Origin: CAIKMD01 sp963729935
GTDB lineage: Bacteria; Pseudomonadota; Alphaproteobacteria; ATCC43930; CGMCC-115725
Reading direction: 5' to 3'
Assembly: GCA_963729935.1 (NCBI GenBank)
Contig: CAVSPW010000002.1
Location: forward strand, 1,674,001 to 1,738,000
DNA: 64,000 nt
Shown here: one piece after another, positions 31,252-40,141 of the stretch
How the letters are laid out: each line of letters opens with the position of its first letter
Position numbering within the stretch: position 1 is the stretch's first letter
Notes under the pieces: model-generated
What the model was told of the DNA's origin: nothing
Databases searched by the model: none
What the model saw: only the letters and a program-made list of their open reading frames with translations
Position numbers and translations under genes: made by a program

Positions 31252-33150
31252 ATGGCGCAAACCGCCGCAGCAGACCACCACGCGGATGCCGGCCGTGCCA
31301 AATCACGCCAAAATCTGCTGATCGGTGCGCTCGGGGTCGTTTACGGTGACATCGGCACCTCGCCGCTTTACACCGTGAGGCAATGCTTCCAGGCCTTGGG
31401 GGGCGTGACCCCGTCGTCGATTTATGGCGTGCTGTCGCTCATCACCTGGGCGCTCATCATCGTGGTGACGCTGAAATACGTCACCGTGATCATGCGCGCG
31501 GACAACCGCGGCGAAGGCGGCGTCCTGGCTCTCACCGCGCTGGCTTTGCGCGTGCCGCGCGCCGGCACCAAGCTTCATTGGTGGATCATGGCCGCCGGCC
31601 TCCTCGGCGCCGCGCTTTTCTATGGCGACGGAGTGATCACGCCGGCGATCTCGGTCCTGAGCGCGGTCGAGGGCCTCAAAGTCGCCACGCCCTTCTTCGA
31701 TCCTTTCGTCATCCCATTGACGCTGGCCATTCTGGTCGGTCTGTTTCTGCTCCAGAGCCGCGGGACCGGGCGAGTGGGCGGCTTCTTCGGACCGATCATG
31801 GCGATCTGGTTTCTCACCATCGCGTTCCTGGGCGTCATCGAGATCGCAAAGGAGCCCGAGATCCTTCTCGCCGTGAATCCCAGCTACGGTTTGCACCTGC
31901 TGCTCAAGGATCCGATCCGGGGCTTTGCGCTTCTGGGCGCCGTCGTGCTGGCCGTAACCGGGGCCGAGGCGCTGTACATCGACATGGGGCATTTCGGCAA
32001 GCGGCCGATCCGTTTGGCGTGGCTCTATTTCGTGTTCCCGGCGCTGCTGCTCAATTATTTCGGCCAGGGCGCGCTCGTGTTGCACGAACACGGCGCGCTC
32101 GAAAATCCATTCTATCGCTTGGTGCCGGCCTGGGGGCTCTACCCGATGGTGGCGCTGGCCTCGATCGCGACCGTCATCGCATCGCAGGCCGTCATCTCGG
32201 GCGCCTTCTCCATGACTCGCCAAGCCGTGTTGTTGGGTTATCTCCCGCGTTTCGAAATCCGGCACACCTCGGAGCACGAGATTGGGCAGATCTACATGCC
32301 GAAGGTGAACCTTTTCCTTCTGGTTGCGGTGTTGGCGCTGGTTTTGGGGTTCCGCAGCTCGGAAAATCTTGCCTCGGCCTACGGCATCGCCGTCACGGGG
32401 ACGATGACCATCGATACCATCCTGGCCTTCGTTTTTATGGCCGGCATCCGCCACTGGAATCGCGCCGGCGCGGTCGCGGTCTTTGGTGCCTTCCTCATCG
32501 TCGATTTAGGATTCCTCTCGGCCAATCTCCTCAAGATCGTGGAGGGAGGCTGGTTTCCGCTCGCCGTCGGCGCAACCGTGTTCACGCTGATGCTCACTTG
32601 GCTACGGGGCCGCGAGGCACTGCTCGCCGAGCGCTGGCGCGAGGCCTTGCCGCTCGAAACTTTTTTGGCAACCGTAAAGCCCGATCGCCCGCCGCGTGTG
32701 CCCGGGACTGGGGTTTTCATGGTCCCGAACGACCGCATCGTGCCGAGCGCTTTGCTGCATAATCTCAAGCATAACCACGTGCTGCACGAACGCGTGGTGC
32801 TCATGAAAGTCGCAACCCAGGACATTCCGCATGTGAGCGACGATCAGCGGCTCACGATCACCCATCTCGACCACAATTTCCACGTCGTCGAGATCAATTA
32901 CGGCTTCATGGACGAACCCAATATTCCGCGCGCGCTCGCTCAGCTTCGCCTGATGCAGTTCCGCTTCAATTTGCTCGACACATCGTTCTTCGTCGGCCGC
33001 GAGAAAGTGATTCTGGGTTCGGGCGGGGGACTTTGGACCTGGCGCAAGCGGCTCTTCATCTTCATGCATCGCACGATGATGAGCGCGACCGAGTATTTCC
33101 GCATTCCGACCAATCGCGTGGTGGAGCTGGGCGGCCAGATCGAAATGTGA
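31252..33150 (+). CDS. kup: Low-affinity K+ transporter Kup
   Basis: This proton-coupled potassium uptake protein has 632 aa. About twelve membrane helices span residues 25-435, opening with IGALGVVYGDIGTSPLYTVR. LRADNRGEGG-type, ALFYGDGVITPAISVLSAVE and TGAEALYIDMGHFGKRPIRL are family signatures. A cytoplasmic C-terminal domain of about 190 residues follows. I placed the start at 31252 (MAQTAAADHH) after GAGGA. There are no partner genes; it is a stand-alone transporter. Confidence 0.95.
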   Translation: MAQTAAADHHADAGRAKSRQNLLIGALGVVYGDIGTSPLYTVRQCFQALGGVTPSSIYGVLSLITWALIIVVTLKYVTVIMRADNRGEGGVLALTALALRVPRAGTKLHWWIMAAGLLGAALFYGDGVITPAISVLSAVEGLKVATPFFDPFVIPLTLAILVGLFLLQSRGTGRVGGFFGPIMAIWFLTIAFLGVIEIAKEPEILLAVNPSYGLHLLLKDPIRGFALLGAVVLAVTGAEALYIDMGHFGKRPIRLAWLYFVFPALLLNYFGQGALVLHEHGALENPFYRLVPAWGLYPMVALASIATVIASQAVISGAFSMTRQAVLLGYLPRFEIRHTSEHEIGQIYMPKVNLFLLVAVLALVLGFRSSENLASAYGIAVTGTMTIDTILAFVFMAGIRHWNRAGAVAVFGAFLIVDLGFLSANLLKIVEGGWFPLAVGATVFTLMLTWLRGREALLAERWREALPLETFLATVKPDRPPRVPGTGVFMVPNDRIVPSALLHNLKHNHVLHERVVLMKVATQDIPHVSDDQRLTITHLDHNFHVVEINYGFMDEPNIPRALAQLRLMQFRFNLLDTSFFVGREKVILGSGGGLWTWRKRLFIFMHRTMMSATEYFRIPTNRVVELGGQIEM

Positions 33151-33184
33151 GTGAGCCTCGGCGATGGACGCCGACGCTGTCGAT

Positions 33185-33757
33185 CTAAGCGGTGTTCGCC
33201 GGCCTCGTCTCGTCGCTATCCGCCGCGGCCATCCCTGGCGATATCACGTCACTCGTGCCGACACGATGCTCGGCGATACCATTGAGCACCCGGATCTGCG
33301 GCGGAAAGACGTCGTCTGACCTGTAGGCCGTGGCGATGAGCACGATTCCTGGCTCGGCTTCCCTGGCGCTCAAGGGCAGAAGCAGGTGCCGAGCGTCGAG
33401 CCGACCCTTTGCGCCCCAGTGGAAGCTGCTCTCGCCATAGACCGGGGCTGCATCGGCGTAGCTTCGTCACACCAACACGCCAAGAAAGTCGAAATAATCG
33501 GCCGCCGGAAGATCGGCAAGGCATTGTCCCGTGGGATCGAATCCCAATCTTTTTGCCAGAGAGGTGCCGACGAGACGGAATCGAATGAGATTGCCGTGGG
33601 CCGACAGCTCGCACAGCATCAGATGCGGTAATACGCGCCGATCCATTTCAATCGGATCGATATCCCGTCGCGCCGGCATGCGGCGCGTGCCGCGCTTCTT
33701 TTCCCAATAATTGAAGAGCGCGCCGAGCGTCACATGGTTGAAGAGCGCTTGCGGCAT
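33185..33757 (-). pseudogene. PAS-domain gene interrupted by an in-frame TGA
   Basis: One continuous frame encodes a PAS-type protein of about 190 residues of the kind common in alphaproteobacteria. It opens MPQALFNHVTLGALFNYWEK and contains DIDPIEMDRRVLPHLMLCEL. A TGA at 33467-33469 interrupts it after DYFDFLGVLV. The same frame resumes RSYADAAPVYGESSFHWGAK and runs through VLIATAYRSDDVFPPQIRVL to a stop at 33185. A CGA (Arg) to TGA change explains it. The downstream half still reads as coding, so the event is recent or an error. The ATG at 33757 gives the family length; a GTG at 33805 is possible. Confidence 0.8.
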
Positions 33758-33991
33758 TGGCGAAATGTTCCTTTCCCGCCGCGTTCGTTCGGCTGTCCCG
33801 CTCACTTCACGCCTGGGACCGTTAATGAAGTGCTAACGCCACAGCGATGCATGGCAGCCTCTCGGAACGCCGATTGGCAACGCAATGATTCTGCATGATC
33901 ATCTTTTCGTGACCGAAATATGAATGGCTTTTCACGGCTCTGACGGCCATTCGTCCCGCTCGCTCTCCCGCGAGTCGCCTTTTCGTTTTTT

Positions 33992-35884
33992 TCAGCCGTG
34001 AAGCTTGGCCTCAGCCAAGTGAATCATACGAGCACTCGGCAACCACACCGTCGCGGTCGTCCCGCGGCCGACGGCGCTCTCGAGCGTGAGCCGGCCGCCA
34101 TGGAGTTCGATCATGGACTTGGTCAGCGGCAAGCCGAGGCCCGATCCCTGATATCTTCGCGCCATCCGGCTGTCGATCTGGCCGAAGGGACGCAGCGCTT
34201 TTTCGAGATCGTTGGGTGCAATGCCGATTCCGGTATCCGCCACCTCAATGCTCAGTCCATCGGGCGCCACGGTGGCGCGAACGACGACTTGCCCGCCCGC
34301 CGGCGTGAATTTCACCGCGTTCGACATCAGATTGAGCAGAATCTGTTTGAGCCGGCGCGCGTCGCCTTGAAGGAGGGGCAATTCTTGCGGCAATTCGGCG
34401 CGGAGCTCCAGTCCTGCGCTTTCGGCGCGATCGCGCATCAGCCTCATGCAGGATTCGAGCACCGCCGCGAGATCGACCGACTCTTCGGTGAGTTCGAGCT
34501 TGCCGAATTCGATCTTGGAGACGTCGAGGACGTCATTGATGAGATTGAGGAGGTGTTGCCCGCTATCGCGTATGTCCGCCGCGTAACTGACATAGCGCTG
34601 ATCGCCGAGCTGGCCGAAGATCTGGCTGCTGAGGATCTCGGCGAAGCCGATGATCGCGTTTAACGGCGTGCGCAACTCGTGGCTGATATTGGCGAGAAAC
34701 TCGGTCTTGGTGCGGCTGGCGAGCTCCGCTTCCTCCTTGGCCTGGCGGAGATTCGCCTCGACGCGCTTTCGCGTGGTGATCTCGGTCTGGACGACGACGC
34801 TGCCGCCGTCATGCGTCCGCCGCTCGCTGATCTGGAACCAACGGTCGCCAAGCCGGCATTCTCCGACCTCCGGCGAGCCTGGCGTGAAGCGCTCTTCGAG
34901 CGAGCCGCTCGCCGGACGCACGGCGCCGCGCTCGATGCTTGCGCGATAGATCTCGCTGAGCGGCGTTCCCGGGACGAGCAACGCTCCGATCGATGCATTG
35001 ACCTCGCGATAGCGGCTGTTGCAGAGCACGAGCCGGTCTTCGGCGTCCAGCAACATGAAGCATTCCGGAATCGACTCGATGGCGTCCATCAGTCGATTTT
35101 GCGCGATAGCGGCGTGTTTCTCGGCGCGGATCAGCAGCGTAAGATCGCGGCCGATTCCGCGATACCCGCGAAACGCGCCCTTTCCATCGAAGACCGGCAA
35201 GCCCGAGAAGGACAGATTCTGCATGACGCCCTTGGCATCCCGGCAACTGAACCGAATGTCCCGGAATGGCAATCGCGCATTGAGGAGGTCGGTCAGCGAC
35301 CTCCGATCCCCGCCATCGTCCTCGGCGGGCGCGATATCGTTCAGGCGCCGGCCGACAAAGATTTGCGGCACCGACGCGCCCGGCAGCTGCGTGCTTTCCG
35401 ACATGTAAGAGAAGCACAGGTTTGCGTCCATCTCCCAGAACCAATCGGCGGCCGCCTCGGCGTAATCGCGATAGCGACGCTCGTCGGGAAGGGGGATGTC
35501 AGGCGAGAAAGCGGCTTCGACCAAGAGAATCATCTGATCGCCGTTGGCAACGGCTTGCAGCGGCGAGGCGACAAATCGCAGGCGGCGGATGCCGGAGACG
35601 GTATGGACGGGGAGCTCGGCGCGAATGATGTCGCCGTCGGCGAGGCGGGCGAGCAGTGTGGCGCCCTCAGCGGTGTCGGCGAAATGGCGCAGGAAGGGCG
35701 TGAGCGTGCCGTCGCCGTCGGGCGCGGCGAACCCGGCCCGGGCGGCACTGTTCTGCAACAGAATCGTGCCGTCGGCCCGGAACACCGTGGACATGACGGC
35801 TTGCGGCACAGCGGCGGGCGTCGTCAGCGGCGGGACCCGCGCCCTCGCGGCCCTCTCTTTAACCGCCTGCTTGCGTGAACTCAC
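33992..35884 (-). CDS. Multi-PAS sensor histidine kinase
   Basis: This cytoplasmic kinase has 630 aa and no membrane segment. Three PAS-like segments cover about residues 30-125, 140-250 and 265-375 (ADWFWEMDANLCFSYMSEST; CFMLLDAEDRLVLCNSRYRE). The phosphoacceptor is His402 in FLANISHELRTPLNAIIGFA. The N box (LLNLMSNAVKFTP), G1 (DTGIGI) and G2 (GSGLGLPLTKSM) are intact. The start is a GTG at 35884 with GAGGAGG 12 bases upstream. The arrangement resembles PleC/DivJ-type kinases of alphaproteobacteria, but no partner regulator is adjacent. A near-CtrA site lies just upstream. Confidence 0.92.
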   Translation of the reverse strand: MSSRKQAVKERAARARVPPLTTPAAVPQAVMSTVFRADGTILLQNSAARAGFAAPDGDGTLTPFLRHFADTAEGATLLARLADGDIIRAELPVHTVSGIRRLRFVASPLQAVANGDQMILLVEAAFSPDIPLPDERRYRDYAEAAADWFWEMDANLCFSYMSESTQLPGASVPQIFVGRRLNDIAPAEDDGGDRRSLTDLLNARLPFRDIRFSCRDAKGVMQNLSFSGLPVFDGKGAFRGYRGIGRDLTLLIRAEKHAAIAQNRLMDAIESIPECFMLLDAEDRLVLCNSRYREVNASIGALLVPGTPLSEIYRASIERGAVRPASGSLEERFTPGSPEVGECRLGDRWFQISERRTHDGGSVVVQTEITTRKRVEANLRQAKEEAELASRTKTEFLANISHELRTPLNAIIGFAEILSSQIFGQLGDQRYVSYAADIRDSGQHLLNLINDVLDVSKIEFGKLELTEESVDLAAVLESCMRLMRDRAESAGLELRAELPQELPLLQGDARRLKQILLNLMSNAVKFTPAGGQVVVRATVAPDGLSIEVADTGIGIAPNDLEKALRPFGQIDSRMARRYQGSGLGLPLTKSMIELHGGRLTLESAVGRGTTATVWLPSARMIHLAEAKLHG

Positions 35885-35958
35885 GTTGACACATCCTCCT
35901 CGGCCCCCGGAGCCTAGGAAGGTGGCGTTAACATTCCGCGAATCCCGACTTCGTGGCG

Positions 35959-36321
35959 CTAATCATTCATTAACATCGGCCCGAGGCGCCGACCGCCAAA
36001 GATATGAACGTGAAAATGCGGCACTTCCTGATGCGAATCGGCACCATGATTGGCGAGGATCCGATAGCCGCTCGCCGCGATACCTTGGGCGCGCGCCACC
36101 GCGCCCACGGCCTTGATGAATCCCACAATCTCGGCCGGCGAGGCAGTCGCCGAGAAATCGTCGAACGACACATAGGCGCCTTTCGGGATCACCAGAATAT
36201 GGACCGGTGCCTGCGGATTGATGTCGTGAAAGGCAAGCGCGTGCTCGTTCTCGAACACCTTCTTTGCGGGGATCTCGCCGCGCAGGATACGGGCGAAGAT
36301 ATTGTTCGAATCATAGGCCAT
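35959..36321 (-). CDS. HIT (histidine triad) family protein
   Basis: This 120-residue nucleotide-binding hydrolase has the HxHxH triad at residues 102-106 in HFHVHIFGG. IFARILRGEIPAKKVFENEH and ALAFHDINPQAPVHILVIPK are the other family blocks. Such enzymes cleave nucleoside phosphoramidates. It follows hisE at a distance of 63 bases on the same strand, the usual position in alphaproteobacterial his operons. Confidence 0.93.
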   Translation of the reverse strand: MAYDSNNIFARILRGEIPAKKVFENEHALAFHDINPQAPVHILVIPKGAYVSFDDFSATASPAEIVGFIKAVGAVARAQGIAASGYRILANHGADSHQEVPHFHVHIFGGRRLGPMLMND

Positions 36322-36384
36322 GAGGGACTCCTCGGCGCTTCATCGCGTATGAGGACCGGTTCTCGAGTTATCTCACTTCCCCGC

Positions 36385-36717
36385 TCAGGTATTCCGCGGA
36401 CGCGAATTCTTCTCAGCGATGCCCGAGATTCCGATGCGCGCTTCGAGCGCGGACCAGACCTCGCCGGGCGCGACGCCGGCATCGGCCCACAGCACGAGCA
36501 AGTGATAAAGGAGGTCGGCGCTTTCCCCGATCAGTCCCCTATCGCCGGCGACGGCCGCGATCACGATTTCGACCGCCTCCTCGCCGAGCTTTTTCGCGAT
36601 GCGCGGCGTACCCTCGGCGAAGAGCTTTGCGGTATAGGAGAGCGCGGGATCGCCGCCGCGGCGCTCGGCGATCGTTGCATAAAGCCGATCAAGGATCGAG
36701 CCGTCGATCTCCGGCAT
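36385..36717 (-). CDS. hisE: Phosphoribosyl-ATP pyrophosphatase
   Basis: This enzyme for step 2 of histidine synthesis hydrolyses phosphoribosyl-ATP to phosphoribosyl-AMP. The 110 residues contain SYTAKLFAEGTPRIAKKLGE, EAVEIVIAAVAGD and ESADLLYHLLVLWADAGV, the all-helical MazG-like fold with acidic metal ligands. I placed the start at 36717 (MPEIDGSILD), seven bases after the stop of the HDO-like gene. The separate hisI (cyclohydrolase) is not in the window. Confidence 0.95.
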   Translation of the reverse strand: MPEIDGSILDRLYATIAERRGGDPALSYTAKLFAEGTPRIAKKLGEEAVEIVIAAVAGDRGLIGESADLLYHLLVLWADAGVAPGEVWSALEARIGISGIAEKNSRPRNT

Positions 36718-36724
36718 CAGTGCC

Positions 36725-37444
36725 TCAGGCGTCCAGCCGAGCGCCGGCATCGCAGATGCCGTGCCAATAGAGTTCCCATACTTTGAGATTGATCTCACAA
36801 GCGTGGACGACTTCGTCCTCCATCTGAAGGCGCTCCGCGTGCGCGGCGACCGCCTCCCAGGCGAGATTTGAGTGATCGAGATCGGCGACTTCGTGCACCT
36901 GCCAGAATTCGAGCTGCGCATCGTTGAGATTGAAAAGTTTCTGCCAGCGCCGGCGCTGGACCCAGGAATTGCCGTGTTCGCGCGCGTCGCCCCGGCCATA
37001 GCCCGGGACATTCGCGCGCTCGGCGCAGGCATTCGCGATGATGCCTTCGAGCCAATGGCGGTTCGACATAAGACCTTCCCAGGCCGCCCAGGCGATTTCG
37101 GTCGTCGGCAGCGGTTTGGCATTGACGATCTCGTCGCGTTTGAGGCCGATCGCGACGCCCAATTCTTCCATCATTTGCCAATGCGGCTTGCCGCCGCCGA
37201 ATTCATTGTCGGCGATCACTTCTTGGCTGCAAGCCTTCAGGATCTTCATGCGCGTGTCCCAATCGGGGCAATTGGTCGCGACCCGAAGTTTCAACACCGA
37301 ATTACGCTGACGCGTGTTGAGGCGGTGCTGCTTCACGAAGACGCGCGCGCGGCCGGGAGTCAGCTCCTCCTGCTGGAACCGATTCCGTTTGCAATAGGCG
37401 TCTACCGTCTCGTCCAGGCGTTTGAGGATCGTCTCCGCGCTCAT
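36725..37444 (-). CDS. Heme-oxygenase-like diiron (HDO/CADD-like) protein in the his operon
   Basis: This 239-residue all-helical protein belongs to the TenA/PqqC/HDO superfamily. Six candidate metal ligands are in place: Glu81 and His88 (NEFGGGKPHW), Glu142 (ACAERANV), and His184, Asp188 and His191 (VHEVADLDHS). As I recall CADD of Chlamydia (Glu81, His88, Glu142, His174, Asp178, His181), the spacing is the same apart from about ten inserted residues before His184. The residue before Glu142 is Ala, whereas CADD has a reactive Tyr there, so chemistry may differ. GGAGGGAG precedes the ATG. It lies between hisF and hisE, same strand, tight spacing. The substrate is unknown. Confidence 0.8.
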   Translation of the reverse strand: MSAETILKRLDETVDAYCKRNRFQQEELTPGRARVFVKQHRLNTRQRNSVLKLRVATNCPDWDTRMKILKACSQEVIADNEFGGGKPHWQMMEELGVAIGLKRDEIVNAKPLPTTEIAWAAWEGLMSNRHWLEGIIANACAERANVPGYGRGDAREHGNSWVQRRRWQKLFNLNDAQLEFWQVHEVADLDHSNLAWEAVAAHAERLQMEDEVVHACEINLKVWELYWHGICDAGARLDA

Positions 37445-37470
37445 GCCGCGTCTCCCTCCGTCGGTTGCCC

Positions 37471-38229
37471 TTAAAGTCGCACCGGGATGCCTGCCTTGGC
37501 AAGATAGGCTTTCGCCTCGGCAATCCGGTAGGTGCCAAAATGAAAGATCGAGGCGGCCAGCACCGCCGTGGCGTGCCCGTCGCGTATGCCTTCGACCAGA
37601 TGTTCGAGCGTGCCGACCCCGCCCGACGCGATCACGGGTATTCGCACGGCATCGGCCACCGCTCGGGTCAGGGGAATGTCGAAACCCGCCTTGGTGCCGT
37701 CGCGGTCCATCGAAGTGAGAAGGATTTCGCCCGCGCCCAGTGCCGCCATACGCCTGGCCCACTCGATCGCATCGAAACCGGTTTCCCGCCTGCCGCCATG
37801 GGTGAAGACCTCCCATTTCGCGGGGCCGGTCTGTTTGGCATCGATGGCGACGACGATGCACTGGCTGCCGAATTTCTCGGCCGCTTCGCGCACGAAGTCG
37901 GGGCGGGCGACCGCGGCGGTATTGATCGAGGTCTTGTCGGCGCCGGCCAGAAGCAGTGTGCGAATGTCCTCGACATTGCGCACGCCGCCGCCGACCGTGA
38001 GCGGCATGAAGCATTGCTCCGCCGTGCGCCGCACGGCGTCGTAAAGCGTCGAGCGATTCTCGGACGAGGCCGTGATATCGAGAAAGCACAGCTCGTCCGC
38101 GCCCTCCGCATCGTAGATGCGCGCTTGCGCCACCGGATCGCCGGCATCGACCAGATCGACGAAATTCACGCCTTTGACGACGCGGCCGTCCTTGACGTCG
38201 AGACAGGGGATGACGCGCATCTTCAGCAT
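37471..38229 (-). CDS. hisF: Imidazole glycerol phosphate synthase, cyclase subunit
   Basis: This (beta/alpha)8 enzyme of 252 aa partners HisH to form imidazole glycerol phosphate and AICAR from PRFAR. The catalytic aspartates are in VIPCLDVKDGRVVKGVNF and VVAIDAKQTGPAKWEVFTHG. The phosphate-binding VTVGGG-type and PVIASGGVGTLEHLVEGIRD segments are present. It lies three bases after hisA. Confidence 0.97.
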   Translation of the reverse strand: MLKMRVIPCLDVKDGRVVKGVNFVDLVDAGDPVAQARIYDAEGADELCFLDITASSENRSTLYDAVRRTAEQCFMPLTVGGGVRNVEDIRTLLLAGADKTSINTAAVARPDFVREAAEKFGSQCIVVAIDAKQTGPAKWEVFTHGGRRETGFDAIEWARRMAALGAGEILLTSMDRDGTKAGFDIPLTRAVADAVRIPVIASGGVGTLEHLVEGIRDGHATAVLAASIFHFGTYRIAEAKAYLAKAGIPVRL

Positions 38230-38232
38230 GAT

Positions 38233-38955
38233 TTACGCCGCGAGCGCCAAAGCGGCTTTGAGATCGATGCGCCCGTCATAGAGCGCGCGGCCGAGGATCG
38301 CGCCGGCGATGCCGTCGCGCTCATGTTGCTTGAGCGCCTTCAGGTCGTCGAACGAGGAGACCCCGCCGGATGCGATGACCGGCGTCTTCAAACGCCGCGC
38401 GAGCGCCGCGGTTTGCTCGACATTGGCGCCGGCCATCATCCCGTCCCGCTCGATATCGGTGAAAATGATGGCGGCGACACCAGCATCCTCGAAGCGCAAC
38501 GCGAGCTCGAGCGCGGTGATGTCCGAGGTCTTGGCCCAGCCCTCCACGGCGACACGGCCGGCGCGGGCATCGATTCCAACGGCAATGCGATCCGGAAAGA
38601 GGCTGCAGGCCTCCTTGACGAGCGCCGGATTCCTGAGCGCGGCGGTGCCGAGGATCACGCGGCGCACGCCCTTCGCGAGCCAGGCTTCGAGCGTCGCCAG
38701 ATCGCGAATACCGCCGCCGAGCTGCAGAGGGATCTTCACGCCCGCAAGGATCGCGTCGACGCCCGCCTGGTTCATCGGCTTGCCCGCGAAGGCCCCGTCG
38801 AGGTCGACGACATGGAGCCACTGGCAGCCGGCATCGGCAAACACACGGGCCTGGGCCGCCGGATCATCATTGAAAACGGTCGCCTCGCTCATGGCGCCGC
38901 GCACCAAGCGCACGCAGCGGCCTTCCTTCAAGTCGATCGCGGGATAAAGGATCAC
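38233..38955 (-). CDS. hisA: ProFAR isomerase HisA
   Basis: This (beta/alpha)8 isomerase of 240 aa converts ProFAR to PRFAR. The catalytic aspartates lie in YPAIDLKEGRCVRLVRG and AVGIDARAGRVAVEGW. FTDIERDGMMAGANVEQTAA and VIASGGVSSFDDLKALK are also typical. Its start overlaps the GNAT gene stop by four bases. Confidence 0.97.
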   Translation of the reverse strand: MILYPAIDLKEGRCVRLVRGAMSEATVFNDDPAAQARVFADAGCQWLHVVDLDGAFAGKPMNQAGVDAILAGVKIPLQLGGGIRDLATLEAWLAKGVRRVILGTAALRNPALVKEACSLFPDRIAVGIDARAGRVAVEGWAKTSDITALELALRFEDAGVAAIIFTDIERDGMMAGANVEQTAALARRLKTPVIASGGVSSFDDLKALKQHERDGIAGAILGRALYDGRIDLKAALALAA

Positions 38956-39503
38956 GTCTTGGCCCTGGCGCGGCCGGTGAGGCGCTTGAAATAATAGTGG
39001 CCCTCAATCACCTTGCCTTCGACGCGGGCATAGGCCGGGTGCGTGCCCCAGCGCGTAAAGCCCATCGCTTCATAAAGGCCGATCGCCGCCTCCTGTGTCG
39101 CGCGCACATCGAGGTTGAGAATGGCAAAGCCGGCGGTCCGCGCCGCCTCCTCGACCGCTTCGATCAGCCGGCGCGCGAGACCGTGTCCGCGCGACCATGG
39201 CGCGAGAAAGTTTCCGGTGAGTTGGGCCGCGAAGGATTGCGCCTCGTTGTTTCGCGGCGGCGCTACGAGCTGGACCGAGCCGCAAACGGTGCCGTTGAGG
39301 CGGGCGGCAAAGAGGCTCCGCTCCGGAACGAGAAGCACGCCGTTCCAATAATTCTCAAGGACCTGCCGCGCCGGCGCCTTGATCCAGCCGAAACCGCCGC
39401 CCTCCGCGATGGCGGCGGCGGTCGCCTCGCAGAGATCTTCGAGATCGTTGGCCTCGAAGGCGCGAAGCCGCTCGACCGATGTGGTGACCGTTTCGACGCT
39501 CAC
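38952..39503 (-). CDS. GNAT-family N-acetyltransferase within the his operon
   Basis: This 183-residue GCN5-type acyltransferase has the acetyl-CoA loop in LAPWSRGHGLARRLIEAVEE (R-x-x-G-x-A pattern). The following LNLDVRATQEAAIGLYEAMG and FTRWGTHPAYA are the C-terminal signature. It overlaps hisH and hisA by four bases each, so it is fully embedded in the operon. A GNAT gene at this position is seen in several alphaproteobacteria; its substrate is unknown. Confidence 0.88.
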   Translation of the reverse strand: MSVETVTTSVERLRAFEANDLEDLCEATAAAIAEGGGFGWIKAPARQVLENYWNGVLLVPERSLFAARLNGTVCGSVQLVAPPRNNEAQSFAAQLTGNFLAPWSRGHGLARRLIEAVEEAARTAGFAILNLDVRATQEAAIGLYEAMGFTRWGTHPAYARVEGKVIEGHYYFKRLTGRARAKT

Positions 39504-40141
39504 GGCCGCCAGCGCAGGAAATTGGCGATGAGCTTCAACCCCGTGGCTTGGCTCTTCTCGGGATGGAATTGAACGCCGACGATGTTGTCGCGGGCAATGA
39601 CCGCGGCGACGGGGCCGCCATAATCGACCTCGGCGACGAGATCGGCACGCTCGCGCGGCACGAAGCCGTAGGAATGGACGAAATAGGCATGCGCGCCGTC
39701 ATCGATCCCCTCGAGGACCGGGTGCCGTTGCAGGATTCTCAACTCGTTCCAGCCCATATGCGGGATCTTCAGGGCGGAATCCGCGGGCATCAGCGGCACG
39801 ACCTCGCCCTTGATCCAATCGAGCCCGTCGACGGTTTCGAATTCGCGACCGCGCTCGGCGAGAAGCTGCATGCCGACGCAAATGCCCAGAAACGGCCGGC
39901 CTTCGTTCAGCACGACATGCCTCAGCGCGTCTTCCATGCCCGGCACCGACGCCAAGCCGCGGCGGCAATCGGCGAAGGCGCCGACGCCCGGCAACACGAT
40001 ACGCGCCGCGCCGCGCAGGCTGTCGGCATGGTTCGTCACCAAGACGCGCCCGTCGGCGCCGCTTTCGCGCGCGGCGCGCTCGAAGGCCTTGGCCGCCGAG
40101 CGCAGATTTCCCGAGCCGTAATCGATGACGACCGTGGTCAT
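39500..40141 (-). CDS. hisH: Imidazole glycerol phosphate synthase, glutaminase subunit
   Basis: This class I glutamine amidotransferase of 213 aa supplies ammonia to HisF. The catalytic cysteine is Cys88 in FLGICVGMQLLAERG, and the His-Glu pair is in GVQFHPEKSQ. The start overlaps the hisB stop by one base. Confidence 0.97.
   Translation of the reverse strand: MTTVVIDYGSGNLRSAAKAFERAARESGADGRVLVTNHADSLRGAARIVLPGVGAFADCRRGLASVPGMEDALRHVVLNEGRPFLGICVGMQLLAERGREFETVDGLDWIKGEVVPLMPADSALKIPHMGWNELRILQRHPVLEGIDDGAHAYFVHSYGFVPRERADLVAEVDYGGPVAAVIARDNIVGVQFHPEKSQATGLKLIANFLRWRP

Noticed and set aside
34679..35878. Plus-strand open frame of about 400 codons opposite the histidine kinase
   Set aside because: It is the complement of conserved kinase motifs, with no ribosome-binding site; a shadow.
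37465..38994. Plus-strand open frame of about 500 codons opposite hisF and hisA
   Set aside because: It spans two genes and their junction on the other strand, with composition typical of shadows.
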